From Pseudomonas sp. PB101 (GTDB taxonomy: Bacteria > Pseudomonadota > Gammaproteobacteria > Pseudomonadales > Pseudomonadaceae), in contig NZ_RWIR01000032.1 in the NCBI RefSeq assembly GCF_009764265.1, positions 1 to 34,667 on the forward strand: 34,667 nt of DNA, read 5' to 3'. Below the pieces are notes generated by a model, which searched no databases, had not been told where the DNA came from, and saw only the letters and a list, made by a program, of their open reading frames with translations. A program made the position numbers and the translations under genes. Each line of letters begins with the position of its first letter. Position 1 is the first letter of the stretch. Positions 1-8,690 of this stretch are shown here, piece by piece.

Positions 1-65
1 CCGCGTTTTGTCCTGGTTACACGCGTTATCGTTGACGACCATCGCCAGCAAGCCGGCTCCTACAA
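1..65. repeat. REPIN copy A, right half, cut by the window edge
   Basis: The stretch carries the internal motif CGTTATCGTTGACGACC (positions 24-40) followed by the inverted REP arm GCAAGCCGGCTCCTACA (48-64). The left arm must lie outside the window. The spacer and the right flank (GGGACCGCGT then GTCGAAA) recur in the copies near 13.1 kb and 15.0 kb. REPINs are non-autonomous elements mobilised by RAYT transposases; no RAYT gene is seen here. Confidence 0.8.
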
Positions 66-98
66 GGGACCGCGTACCGGTCGAAACACGCAATCCCT

Positions 99-180
99 GT
101 GGGAGCCGGCTTGCCGGCGATGGGCTCAGGTGCGCCGCGTTTTATCCTGGTTATCCGCGTTATCGTTGACGACCATCGCT
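99..180. repeat. REPIN copy B, left arm and spacer, right arm lost
   Basis: The left arm GTGGGAGCCGGCTTGCCGG starts at 99. The conserved spacer follows (GCGCCGCGTTTTATCC, then CGTTATCGTTGACGACCATCGC) and ends near 180. No inverted right arm follows; instead the topoisomerase reading frame is entered. The spacer from 126 onward is therefore also the 3' coding end of the minus-strand topoisomerase gene. Copies A and B lie in tandem. Confidence 0.75.
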
Positions 181-1184
181 GCGGTAGTCCTCTCGAGGAA
201 GATCGCCAGCCCGACCTCTTCGGCCGACAGTCTCTTGCGCGCTCTGGTCCTTGGCAGTTGAGCCAGGTCGCCAAGCAGGAAACCATCGAGCACCGCCGGG
301 TGGATGTAGCACTTGCGGCACACCGCCGGGGTGTTGCCCAACTGCCTGGCAACGTTCTTGACCATGTCCACCAGGTGCCGTCTGGCGTCCGTTTCAGGCT
401 CCCACTGCAGCTTGCGCAATGTCGCCAGGGCCAGAACGCTGCCGGCCCAGGTGCGGTAATCCTTGGCCGTGAACTCTGCGCCGGTGAGCGTCTGCAAATA
501 ACCATTGATGTCGGATGAACTGACAGTGTGGCGGTCACCGTTTTCATCCAGATACTGAAACAGGTTCTGCCCGGGTATGTCCTGGCAGCGTTTGATGATT
601 CGCGCGAGTCGCCGGTCTTTCACGGTGATCTGGTGTTCGACGCCACTTTTGCCGCGGAACTGGAACTGGATGGCACTGCCGTTGATCTCCACATGGCGGC
701 TGCGCAAGGTCGTCAGGCCGTAGGAGCGGTTGTCCCGGGCATATTGGCTGTTGCCGATACGGATCAACGTCGAGTCGAGCAGGGTGATGACCGTGGCCAT
801 GACTTTGTCGCGACTGAATCCCGGAGCCGCCAGTACCGCTTCCAGCCGTTGGCGCAGTTTCGGAAGAACCAGGCCGAACTCCCGCAGGCGCAGGTATTTG
901 TCGGCGTCGCGCACCTCTCGCCAGCGCGGGTGATAGCGATATTGTTTGCGCCCCCTGGCATCCCGGCCAGTGGCCTGCAGGTGCCCACGTGGATCGGCGC
1001 AGATCCACACCTGGGTATAGGCGGGCGGCACCGCGAGTGCGTTGAGGCGCTTGATCTCGTCGGGGTCGGTGATGCGCTGACCCGCCGGGTCGAAGTAGGC
1101 GAATTTCCCGCGCAGTGTCCTGCGGCTGATGCCCGGCTGAGTATCATCGACATAATGCAGGTCAGGAGGCAGAACATCGGGCAT
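126..1184 (-). CDS. Type IB DNA topoisomerase
   Basis: This 352-residue protein belongs to the poxvirus-like bacterial type IB topoisomerases, which nick one strand through a 3'-phosphotyrosine and relax supercoils without ATP. The catalytic set is visible: Arg142 in IRIGN, Lys179 in FRGKSG, Arg244 in KDYRTWAG and the nucleophile Tyr293 in CRKCYIHP. The N-terminal part (about 1-100, with KFAYFDPAG and QYRYHPRW) is the DNA-clamp domain. The start ATG at 1184 has only a weak GGGA upstream. The oddity is the C terminus: residues from about 335 (AAMVVNDNADNQDKTRRT) are encoded by a REPIN spacer, and the stop codon lies inside the repeat. All catalytic residues lie upstream of this tail, so the enzyme is probably active. 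It lies 67 bp downstream of modC on the same strand; no functional link is evident. Confidence 0.9.
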   Translation of the reverse strand: MPDVLPPDLHYVDDTQPGISRRTLRGKFAYFDPAGQRITDPDEIKRLNALAVPPAYTQVWICADPRGHLQATGRDARGRKQYRYHPRWREVRDADKYLRLREFGLVLPKLRQRLEAVLAAPGFSRDKVMATVITLLDSTLIRIGNSQYARDNRSYGLTTLRSRHVEINGSAIQFQFRGKSGVEHQITVKDRRLARIIKRCQDIPGQNLFQYLDENGDRHTVSSSDINGYLQTLTGAEFTAKDYRTWAGSVLALATLRKLQWEPETDARRHLVDMVKNVARQLGNTPAVCRKCYIHPAVLDGFLLGDLAQLPRTRARKRLSAEEVGLAIFLERTTAAMVVNDNADNQDKTRRT

Positions 1185-1251
1185 GGCGATTGTCCCGGGC
1201 GATGGTCGTTACAGCCATTGACCGCGGCCCTTGGCAGTCGTGCCCGCGGAT

Positions 1252-2331
1252 TTACGCGAGCACCGCGACCGCCTTGATTTGCGCCCAGAGTTGCTGGCCC
1301 GGGTGGACGTTGAGCTGATCGCGCGAATAACGCGTGATCCGCGCCAGCAGCGGCGTGCCGGCGGCGTCCAGGCGAATCAGCACATGGGCGGCGTTGTCGG
1401 CGTTCATTTCACTGACCACGGTGACTGGCAGGCGATTGAGAATGCTGCTCTGTTCAGTGCTGTGCAGGCTCAGGCTCACATCCCGCGCCTGAACCTTGCA
1501 GCGCAGTGCCTGGCCAGCCTCCATTGGCGTATGCGGCACACGAATGTTCAGGGCCGTGTCGGGCAGTTGCAGGCTCAGCAATTGATAGTCGGCGTCATAG
1601 GCGCTGACGCGGCCTTCGATCACCACGCCGGCGTCATCGCCCATCGCCAGCGGCAAGTCGAGGCGCGCCAGGGTCTGGCCGATCGGGCCGCTGGCCAGTG
1701 CCTTGCCGCTGCTGAGCAAGACGATATGGTCGGCCAGCCGCGCGACTTCATCCTGGGAATGGCTGACGTACAGCACCGGGATGTCGAGCTCGTCGTGCAG
1801 GCGTTGCAGGTAGGGCAGGATTTCACTTTTGCGCTGGGCATCCAGCGCGGCCAGTGGCTCGTCCATCAATAGCAGTTTCGGGCTGGTGAGCAGTGCGCGG
1901 GCCATGCCGACGCGCTGTCGCTCGCCGCCCGAGAGGTGTTGCGGGTGCCGGTCGAGCAAATGGCTGATGCCCAGCAGTTCGGTGGCATGGGCCATGTCGA
2001 CCCGGCGCTGCGGCTTGGGGATGCGCTTGAAGCCGAACTCCAGGTTGGCCAGCACCGACAGATGAGGAAACAGGCTGGCTTCCTGGAACACGTAGCCCAG
2101 TGCGCGTTTGTGTGGCGCGACGAACACCTTGTTGTCGCTGTCTTGCCAGACTTCATCGTTGACCTGGATAAAGCCATGATCGGCTCGTTCCAGGCCGGCG
2201 ATGCAGCGCAGGCAAGTGGTCTTGCCCGAGCCGGAATGACCGTAAAGCGCGGTGACGCCACGGCCCGGCAGTTGCAGGTCGACGTCCAGGGCGAAGCCCG
2301 GGTAGTCCAGTTTCAGGCGCATTTGAATCAT
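1252..2331 (-). CDS. modC: Molybdate ABC transporter ATP-binding protein ModC
   Basis: This 359-residue ATPase energises the ModABC molybdate importer at the inner membrane. Visible are Walker [10 protein letters not shown] (residues 31-39), the signature LSGGERQR, Walker B LLLMDEP, and the switch His in [10 protein letters not shown]. After the nucleotide-binding domain (about 1-230), the C-terminal region (about 290-357) fits the molybdate-binding MOP (TOBE-like) domain that distinguishes ModC from other importers. The start lies 3 bp after the modB stop, so the two are surely co-transcribed and probably translationally coupled. Length is normal for the family. It is the last gene of the operon; no terminator is obvious before the topoisomerase gene. 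Confidence 0.95.
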   Translation of the reverse strand: MIQMRLKLDYPGFALDVDLQLPGRGVTALYGHSGSGKTTCLRCIAGLERADHGFIQVNDEVWQDSDNKVFVAPHKRALGYVFQEASLFPHLSVLANLEFGFKRIPKPQRRVDMAHATELLGISHLLDRHPQHLSGGERQRVGMARALLTSPKLLLMDEPLAALDAQRKSEILPYLQRLHDELDIPVLYVSHSQDEVARLADHIVLLSSGKALASGPIGQTLARLDLPLAMGDDAGVVIEGRVSAYDADYQLLSLQLPDTALNIRVPHTPMEAGQALRCKVQARDVSLSLHSTEQSSILNRLPVTVVSEMNADNAAHVLIRLDAAGTPLLARITRYSRDQLNVHPGQQLWAQIKAVAVLA

Positions 2332-2334
2332 CGA

Positions 2335-3015
2335 TCAGCTCCAGCCCGCTTTGGTTTTACGGCTGGAATACAGCGCCAGCAGGACGACAAACGAGAACAC
2401 CAGCATCGCCCCGGCCAGCCAATGGGCCTGGGCGTACTCCATGGCTTCGACGTGATCGTAGATCTGCACAGAGACCACGCGGGTCTTCTCGGGAATGTTG
2501 CCGCCGATCATCAGCACCACCCCGAACTCGCCGACGGTGTGGGCGAATCCGAGTATGGCGGCGGTAATGAAACCTGGGCGGGCGAGGGGCAGCGTGACGC
2601 TGAAGAACGTGTCCCAGGGATTGGCCCGCAAGGTTGCGGCCACTTCGAGCGGGCGCGTGCCGATCGCGGAAAAAGCGTTTTGCAGCGGCTGCACCACAAA
2701 CGGCATCGAATACAACACCGAACCGATCACCAGCCCCGCGAAACTGAAAGTGAGGGTGCCAAGGCCGAGTGACTGGGTGAACTGGCCAACGAACCCGTGA
2801 GGGCCGAGCGCCAGTAACAGATAAAAACCAATCACCGTCGGTGGCAGCACCAGGGGCAGGGCGACTATCGCCCCGACCGGGCCGCGCAACCAGGAGCGGG
2901 TGCGCGACAGCCATAACGCAATCGGAGTGCCGACAATCAGCAGGATGACGGTCGTCAGGGACGCCAGTTTCAGGGTCAGCCAGATGGCGGAAAAATCGGC
3001 ACTCGATAGCGACAT
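2335..3015 (-). CDS. modB: Molybdate ABC transporter permease ModB
   Basis: This 226-residue inner-membrane permease forms the molybdate channel with ModC. It has about five to six hydrophobic segments, beginning with the helix [20 protein letters not shown]. The cytoplasmic EAA-like loop is visible as [20 protein letters not shown], the docking site for ModC. The start codon directly abuts the modA stop codon and the stop lies 3 bp before modC, so the three genes form one tight operon. Length is typical. Confidence 0.95.
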   Translation of the reverse strand: MSLSSADFSAIWLTLKLASLTTVILLIVGTPIALWLSRTRSWLRGPVGAIVALPLVLPPTVIGFYLLLALGPHGFVGQFTQSLGLGTLTFSFAGLVIGSVLYSMPFVVQPLQNAFSAIGTRPLEVAATLRANPWDTFFSVTLPLARPGFITAAILGFAHTVGEFGVVLMIGGNIPEKTRVVSVQIYDHVEAMEYAQAHWLAGAMLVFSFVVLLALYSSRKTKAGWS

Positions 3016-3795
<780 letters not shown>

Positions 3796-3820
3796 TTAAA
3801 GGCAATTGCGACAGGGGTGA

Positions 3821-3848
3821 ATCGTTATGTAGTTAAATATATAGCGAA
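3821..3848 (-). promoter_or_regulatory. ModE-type operator upstream of modABC
   Basis: On the plus strand ATCGTTATGTA (3821-3831), six bases, then TATATAGCGAA (3838-3848) form an inverted repeat. The second half reads TTCGCTATATA in reverse. This closely matches the known E. coli ModE operator pattern (ATCGNTATATA, about six bases, TATATAACGAT). It sits just upstream of modA where the -10 region is expected, fitting molybdate-dependent repression. Function is inferred. Confidence 0.75.
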
Positions 3849-3876
3849 TTGCCTTTGAACGGAATGTGTTGTGGTG

Positions 3877-3892
3877 AAATTGTATACAATTT
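3877..3892. promoter_or_regulatory. Perfect 16-bp palindrome, GntR-like operator candidate
   Basis: AAATTGTATACAATTT is a perfect palindrome between the nitronate monooxygenase stop and the ModE operator. The core TTGTATACAA resembles sites bound by FadR/VanR-type GntR repressors. No GntR gene lies nearby, so the cognate protein and the controlled gene (most likely modA) are unknown. Confidence 0.4.
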
Positions 3893-3909
3893 TAATGCAA
3901 GTTTGCTCC

Positions 3910-4977
3910 TCAGGGGCGCCGTAGCAGTCTCGCCAGTCCTTCTTCCGCCAGTTGGCGAGTCAGTGCCTCGGTGCTCAATTCGACGCCCAGGGTGAAGGCC
4001 TGGCCGGCCCAGAGGTTGCTGAAGTCCGCTTCTCCCTTGGCCCGCAGGGGCATCAATGCGCCACCGGCAAGGGGGAAGGCCGGAGCCTTGGCGCTCATTG
4101 GTCCCAGTTCACGCATCAACCGATTGAGGATGCCCCGGGCCGGGCGACCGGTGAACAGATTGGTGACAGCCGTCTCGCTTTCCCTGGCGGTGCGCAAGGC
4201 TTTGTGGTGAGACGGGCTGACCTTGGCCTCCGGCGTGAACAGGTAGGCGGTACCGACCTGCACCGCCGAAGCGCCGAGCATGAAGGCGGCGGCGACACCT
4301 CGTGCATCAGCGATGCCGCCAGCGGCAATCACCGGCACTTTCACCGCATCGACGACTTGTGGCACCAGGGCAAACGTTCCGACCTGGCTGCTCAGGTCAT
4401 CGCTGAGAAACATGCCGCGATGGCCGCCGGCCTCGTAGCCCATGGCAATGATCGCATCGCAGCCATGCTGCTCCAGCCACACCGCTTCTGCGACGGTGGT
4501 GGCCGAGGACAACACTTTCGCACCAGTGGCCTTGACCCGGTCGAGCAGGGATTTTTCCGGCAGGCCAAAGTGAAAGCTCACCACTTCAGGGCGAAACTCT
4601 TCGACCACCGCACAGGCCGCGTCATCGAACGGCGCCCGGTTGGACACCGGTGTTGGCGCATCGAAGTCGACGCCGAGTTCCTGGTAGTAGGGTTGCAGCA
4701 GGTTTTTCCAGTCCTGCGCGCGTTGTTCATCGGCGGCAGGCGTTTGATGGCAGAAGAAATTGACGTTGATCGGGCCACGGGTGTGTTGGCGGATGGTTTT
4801 CAGCTCTTCGCGCAGTTGATCGGTGCTGAGCATCGCCGCAGGCATCGAGCCCAGGCCGCCGGCATTGCAGGCTGCAATCACCATGGACGAGTTTGTGGCA
4901 CCGGCCATCGGCCCCTGAATGATCGGCAGTTCGATCCCGAGCAGGTCAAGAATGCGGGTATCTGGCCATTGGTTCAT
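3910..4977 (-). CDS. Nitronate monooxygenase (2-nitropropane dioxygenase family)
   Basis: This 355-residue FMN-dependent TIM-barrel protein probably oxidises alkyl nitronates such as propionate-3-nitronate, detoxifying nitro compounds. Class I features are visible: the N-terminal ELPIIQGPMAG, PINVNFFCH, the GYEAGGHRGMF segment whose His186 is the expected catalytic base, VIAAGGIADARG and the phosphate-binding GASAVQVGTAYL. The start chosen is the ATG at 4977, with GGAGAA about ten bases upstream; an ATG at 5049 lacks support and would add a non-conserved tail. It lies upstream of modA on the same strand, separated by 126 bp of regulatory DNA, so it is likely a separate unit. Related flavin oxidoreductases in this superfamily (for example FabK-like) are less likely given the His. 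Confidence 0.85.
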   Translation of the reverse strand: MNQWPDTRILDLLGIELPIIQGPMAGATNSSMVIAACNAGGLGSMPAAMLSTDQLREELKTIRQHTRGPINVNFFCHQTPAADEQRAQDWKNLLQPYYQELGVDFDAPTPVSNRAPFDDAACAVVEEFRPEVVSFHFGLPEKSLLDRVKATGAKVLSSATTVAEAVWLEQHGCDAIIAMGYEAGGHRGMFLSDDLSSQVGTFALVPQVVDAVKVPVIAAGGIADARGVAAAFMLGASAVQVGTAYLFTPEAKVSPSHHKALRTARESETAVTNLFTGRPARGILNRLMRELGPMSAKAPAFPLAGGALMPLRAKGEADFSNLWAGQAFTLGVELSTEALTRQLAEEGLARLLRRP

Positions 4978-5082
4978 GTGCTGTGTTCTCCGACGTGGAA
5001 GCAGGGCAGGGACGGTAGAACAGGATTTGTAACGCAACGACTGGCGCAAGGCCAGTCGTCATTTCAGCGGGCAAGGCTTTTT

Positions 5083-7527
5083 TCAGCGTCGGTGGAAGCC
5101 ACCACCGCCACCCCCGAAGGAGTGGTTCATGAAGCGGGACGAGTCGTGAAAACTGTTGAAGCGATCATTGCCGAAGGAACGGGCATCGTTCTCTCGGTTG
5201 AGGTTCTGGATCTGGGCCGTGTTGGCCGAATCGAGACGGGTTGCACCGCCCTGGACCATCGATTGCCAGCCGTTATCGGTTTTCTTGTAGACGTTGCCGT
5301 CATGGCCGGCGTAGACATTGTCGCCGACATGCGCGACGCCGCCGTTGCGATCATGGATACCGCCATACTGAGTGGTGTTGCCGGAATTGGGGTTGTAGAC
5401 GGCACCGCGATTGGCCGTGACCTGGGTGCCGGTGCGCACGTTGCCGGCAGTCACATGCTGGCCGGCAATGGCGCCGCCCTCGGGACCGACGGCCACACCG
5501 CTGCGGCCAGCGGCATAATTGCCGTTATAGACGTTGTGAACCGCGCCGCGCTGGCCTGCCGCGGCGATGCCGGTGCGCGAGTTATAGGAGGCGCCGACCT
5601 GGCCGGCCCAGCGATTGCCGGTCCAGGCGTTGTAACCACCGCCGTAGCGGCTGACCGAAGCCCGGTCGCCCCACTGGCGGTAGATGTTGCCGGTCGTGCC
5701 GGCCCAGCCACCGGGGCCCCAGGCAACGGCGCCGCCGTGATAACCGTAGGCAACGCCACCCCAAGGCATTGGCGCCGGGTACAGGTGCGGCCCCCAGGCA
5801 TAACCCCAGCCGTAATTGCCCCACCACGGATAAGCGCCCCAACCCCAACCCATCGCGACCGTACTGCCGCCCCAGCTCCAGCCGAAACCGAAGCCGAACG
5901 TCCAGCCCGTCCAGGGGGTGTAGCGCATCGCCACGCCGAAACCATAGGTCACCGGCGGTCCGTACCAGACGCTGCCCACCCACGGGGTATACGGATAACC
6001 GGTGCCATACACGACCACACCGCTGACCGGGTCCAGCGTCGAGCCCTGATACCCCGGCGTATAACCGACGACGACGGTATCGCCGCTGGATTCGTAGACT
6101 TTCACGTAAGTGACGTAGTGCAGCGGTGAACTGGGCGGAATCGAATAGATGACGGCCGGCACCGAAGAGGCGACGGTCCACGGGCCTTGCACTGAAGTCG
6201 CGACGAACCAGATGCCGTTCTCCACCGCGTACCAGCTTTGTGCATCGACCATGATGATCGGCATCGGGCTGTTGATCACGTATTGCAGGGGCGTGCCGTT
6301 GATGGCCTTGAGTTGTGGCTGGCCGTCAATCGGCGGCTTGCTCATTTTTACCTGGCTTTTGTTGATCGCCGAAGTCTGCGGAATGGTCGCTACGATGGCG
6401 GCCTCCTTGGCTTGCGGCGTGCCGGCCACCGAGGCCTTGACGTTTTCCTTGGGGCTGTCGTCGGGGATGTTGGCGAAGTCCGCGGGCAGTTTGTCCGCGC
6501 CGACAAAGCTCCAGGGGCCTTTCATGTCACTGGCGCGGAACCAGCGCCCGGAGATCAGCACGTAGCTGTCCTGGTCACCGATCTCCTTGAAGATATGCCC
6601 GGTGGTGTTGGTCACATACAGCAGTTTGGTGTTCTGGATCGGCTGCCACTGGGGGGCGCCGTCCGTGACGATCAGTTCGGTCGGCACCGTGGCGATGTAG
6701 ATCTGCGGAACCGGCGGCTTGGCCAGGGTCGGTATTTTGTCCTTCGGGTCGCTCTGGCCCGTCAGCAGGTCGACCTGGCGACTCTGGATCGCGGCTTTCT
6801 TGGCCTTTTCCAGTTCGGCGGACGGCGAGGGCAGCGGCGCATACTGGCCGCCGAGGTTGTCCGCCACCATCCAGCCATCGAACACGTGCAGGTAATGCTT
6901 GCCCTGTGCGTCCTTGAGCAGCAGCGGCCGGGTGTTGATCACCCGTTGCAGGGCGGTGCCATCAACGGGGCGATAGGCCGGCTCGCCATCGATGTACACC
7001 AGCAGCGCCGGCACCTCGGACGAAATGATGGTCGGCGCGGTATTGTCCAGCGGCTCACTGTTGGACTTCTGCTCGGCGGCGAGGACGCCGAGTGCAGCTT
7101 CTAGCTGGTCGAGGGAAATGGTTTTGGTGCGGTTCTCGGCGTCTTTCTTCACTGCCGCGACCCAGCTGTCGGCCTTGGTCGCGCTCTCGGGGAAGTCGGC
7201 CTTGGTGATGGTGTACTGGTCGAGCGCCACCCAGCGCGTGGCCTTGTCGACCAGGGTGTGGGCACTGAACTGCACGATGCCGTAGGTGGATTTGCCATCG
7301 GTGCCCGTGGCCTCCACGGCCGCCCGCGCGTTCAGGGTGTAACCGTCCCAGCTGTCCAGTTGTGGTTGGTAGATGGTCAATTTGGTATCGCCGGCCGCCA
7401 GCACCTGTGGCCAGCTGGGGGCCGCCGGTGCTTCATTCGCGGGGGGTTGGGCGGGGGCCGCCTGCGTACCGCTGAGCGGAACCAGGCAGAGCATCAGTAA
7501 AACGGTGAATAAACGCAGTTGAGGCAT
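5083..7527 (-). CDS. Large secreted Trp/Gly/Tyr-rich repeat protein, function unknown
   Basis: This 814-residue protein begins with a signal peptide (MPQLRLFTVLL... ending near TQA/AP, residue 23). The start at 7527 is chosen because GGAG lies seven bases upstream; earlier in-frame ATGs have no such site. Three imperfect units of about 60 residues follow (roughly 172-232, 280-342 and 397-453), each with a pattern like 'P.LIV.DG.P...PI.GT.LQYV.NT' and then 'W..A....GPW..V'. A strongly aromatic, glycine-rich segment (about 505-640) comes next, then short Gly/Asn/Tyr repeats such as RGAVYNPNSGNTT and NVYAGHDGNVYKK. The end is a Gly tract plus FHRR. It is most likely periplasmic or surface-exposed. 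Annotations such as 'carbohydrate-binding' are sometimes given to similar proteins, but nothing here proves ligand binding. The gene is divergent from acuI. Confidence 0.75.
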   Translation of the reverse strand: MPQLRLFTVLLMLCLVPLSGTQAAPAQPPANEAPAAPSWPQVLAAGDTKLTIYQPQLDSWDGYTLNARAAVEATGTDGKSTYGIVQFSAHTLVDKATRWVALDQYTITKADFPESATKADSWVAAVKKDAENRTKTISLDQLEAALGVLAAEQKSNSEPLDNTAPTIISSEVPALLVYIDGEPAYRPVDGTALQRVINTRPLLLKDAQGKHYLHVFDGWMVADNLGGQYAPLPSPSAELEKAKKAAIQSRQVDLLTGQSDPKDKIPTLAKPPVPQIYIATVPTELIVTDGAPQWQPIQNTKLLYVTNTTGHIFKEIGDQDSYVLISGRWFRASDMKGPWSFVGADKLPADFANIPDDSPKENVKASVAGTPQAKEAAIVATIPQTSAINKSQVKMSKPPIDGQPQLKAINGTPLQYVINSPMPIIMVDAQSWYAVENGIWFVATSVQGPWTVASSVPAVIYSIPPSSPLHYVTYVKVYESSGDTVVVGYTPGYQGSTLDPVSGVVVYGTGYPYTPWVGSVWYGPPVTYGFGVAMRYTPWTGWTFGFGFGWSWGGSTVAMGWGWGAYPWWGNYGWGYAWGPHLYPAPMPWGGVAYGYHGGAVAWGPGGWAGTTGNIYRQWGDRASVSRYGGGYNAWTGNRWAGQVGASYNSRTGIAAAGQRGAVHNVYNGNYAAGRSGVAVGPEGGAIAGQHVTAGNVRTGTQVTANRGAVYNPNSGNTTQYGGIHDRNGGVAHVGDNVYAGHDGNVYKKTDNGWQSMVQGGATRLDSANTAQIQNLNRENDARSFGNDRFNSFHDSSRFMNHSFGGGGGGFHRR

Positions 7528-7706
7528 TGTCAGCTCCATCGACAAGTCAGGTTCTTGCGGCATTTCAGGGTTGCGAAAAAGCATAGCCGCCGTCAATCAA
7601 AACGCCCGGCGGTTTTCCGGATTGGCTTAAAGTCGGGTACGGCAATCGGTTGCCATGTGTTATTTCATTTGCACCACAACCAGACTGATTCCATTGAGAG
7701 GCCGTA

Positions 7707-8690
7707 ATGTTCAAAGGTATTTTGATCGATAAAGACGACAGCGGTTACCGGGCCACGCTGCAGGAGATCCAGGACGATCAGTTACCCGAGGGCGATGTCA
7801 CGGTGCGTGTGGCCTACAGCACGCTGAACTTCAAAGATGGCCTGGCGATCACCGGCAGCAGCCCGGTGGTGCGCAAATTCCCGATGGTGCCGGGCATCGA
7901 CCTGGCCGGGGTCGTCGAGGCCAGCGGGCATCCGGACTATAAAACCGGTGATCAGGTCCTGCTCAATGGCTGGGGTGTGGGTGAAGGTCATTGGGGCGGC
8001 CTGGCGCAGAAGGCCCGCTTGAACGGTGACTGGTTGATCCCGCTGCCCAAGGCATTTACCGCTGCCCAGGCGATGGCCATCGGCACGGCAGGCTACACGG
8101 CCATGCTGTGCATCCTGGCCCTTGAGCACAATGGTGTGACGCCCGAGCAAGGCGAAGTCCTGGTAACCGGCGCCAACGGCGGCGTCGGCAGTTTCGCCAT
8201 CGCGTTGCTCAGCAAGCTCGGCTACCGGGTGGTTGCCTCCACCGGCCGGACCTCGGAGCACGATTACCTCAAGCAACTGGGCGCCGGCGAAATCATCGAC
8301 CGCGCCACCTTGTCCGAGCCAGGCAAGCCATTGGCCAAGGAGCGCTGGGCGGCCGTCATCGACTCGGTCGGCAGTCACACCCTGGCCAATGCCTGCGCCA
8401 GCACCAAGGCCAATGGCACCGTCGCGGCCTGCGGCCTGGCCCAGGGCATGGACTTTCCGGCCTCCGTTGCGCCGTTCATCTTGCGCGGCGTGACCCTGGC
8501 CGGCATCAACAGCGTGACCCAGCCCAAAGCCAAGCGCGTGCAAGCCTGGGATCGCCTGGCCAGGGATCTGGACTTCAATCTGTTGCCACTGATCAGTCAC
8601 GAGATCGGCTTGAGCGAAGCCATCGAAGCCGCGCCGCGCTTGCTCGCCGGGCAGTTGCGCGGGCGCGTGGTGGTGGATGTGAATCGCTGA
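7707..8690 (+). CDS. acuI: AcuI/YhdH-type NADPH-dependent oxidoreductase (acrylyl-CoA reductase family)
   Basis: This 327-residue zinc-independent medium-chain reductase belongs to the YhdH/YhfP group, whose best-known activity is NADPH-dependent reduction of acryloyl-CoA to propionyl-CoA. Visible are the N-terminal GroES-like half (YSTLNFKDGLAITG, PGIDLAGVV, VLLNGWGVGEGHWGG) and the Rossmann motif TGANGGVGSFAI. The C-terminal end reads LLAGQLRGRVVVDVN. Length is typical. Its TGA stop directly abuts the ada stop on the other strand (TGATCA), so the two genes are convergent with no spacer. It is divergent from the large secreted protein gene. Simple 'quinone oxidoreductase' is the alternative label. 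Confidence 0.88.
   Translation: MFKGILIDKDDSGYRATLQEIQDDQLPEGDVTVRVAYSTLNFKDGLAITGSSPVVRKFPMVPGIDLAGVVEASGHPDYKTGDQVLLNGWGVGEGHWGGLAQKARLNGDWLIPLPKAFTAAQAMAIGTAGYTAMLCILALEHNGVTPEQGEVLVTGANGGVGSFAIALLSKLGYRVVASTGRTSEHDYLKQLGAGEIIDRATLSEPGKPLAKERWAAVIDSVGSHTLANACASTKANGTVAACGLAQGMDFPASVAPFILRGVTLAGINSVTQPKAKRVQAWDRLARDLDFNLLPLISHEIGLSEAIEAAPRLLAGQLRGRVVVDVNR

Noticed and set aside
3952..6129. 725-codon plus-strand open frame
   Set aside because: It runs antisense across the nitronate monooxygenase and the secreted repeat protein, spans two unrelated genes, and its protein has no recognisable domain. High GC produces such antisense frames.
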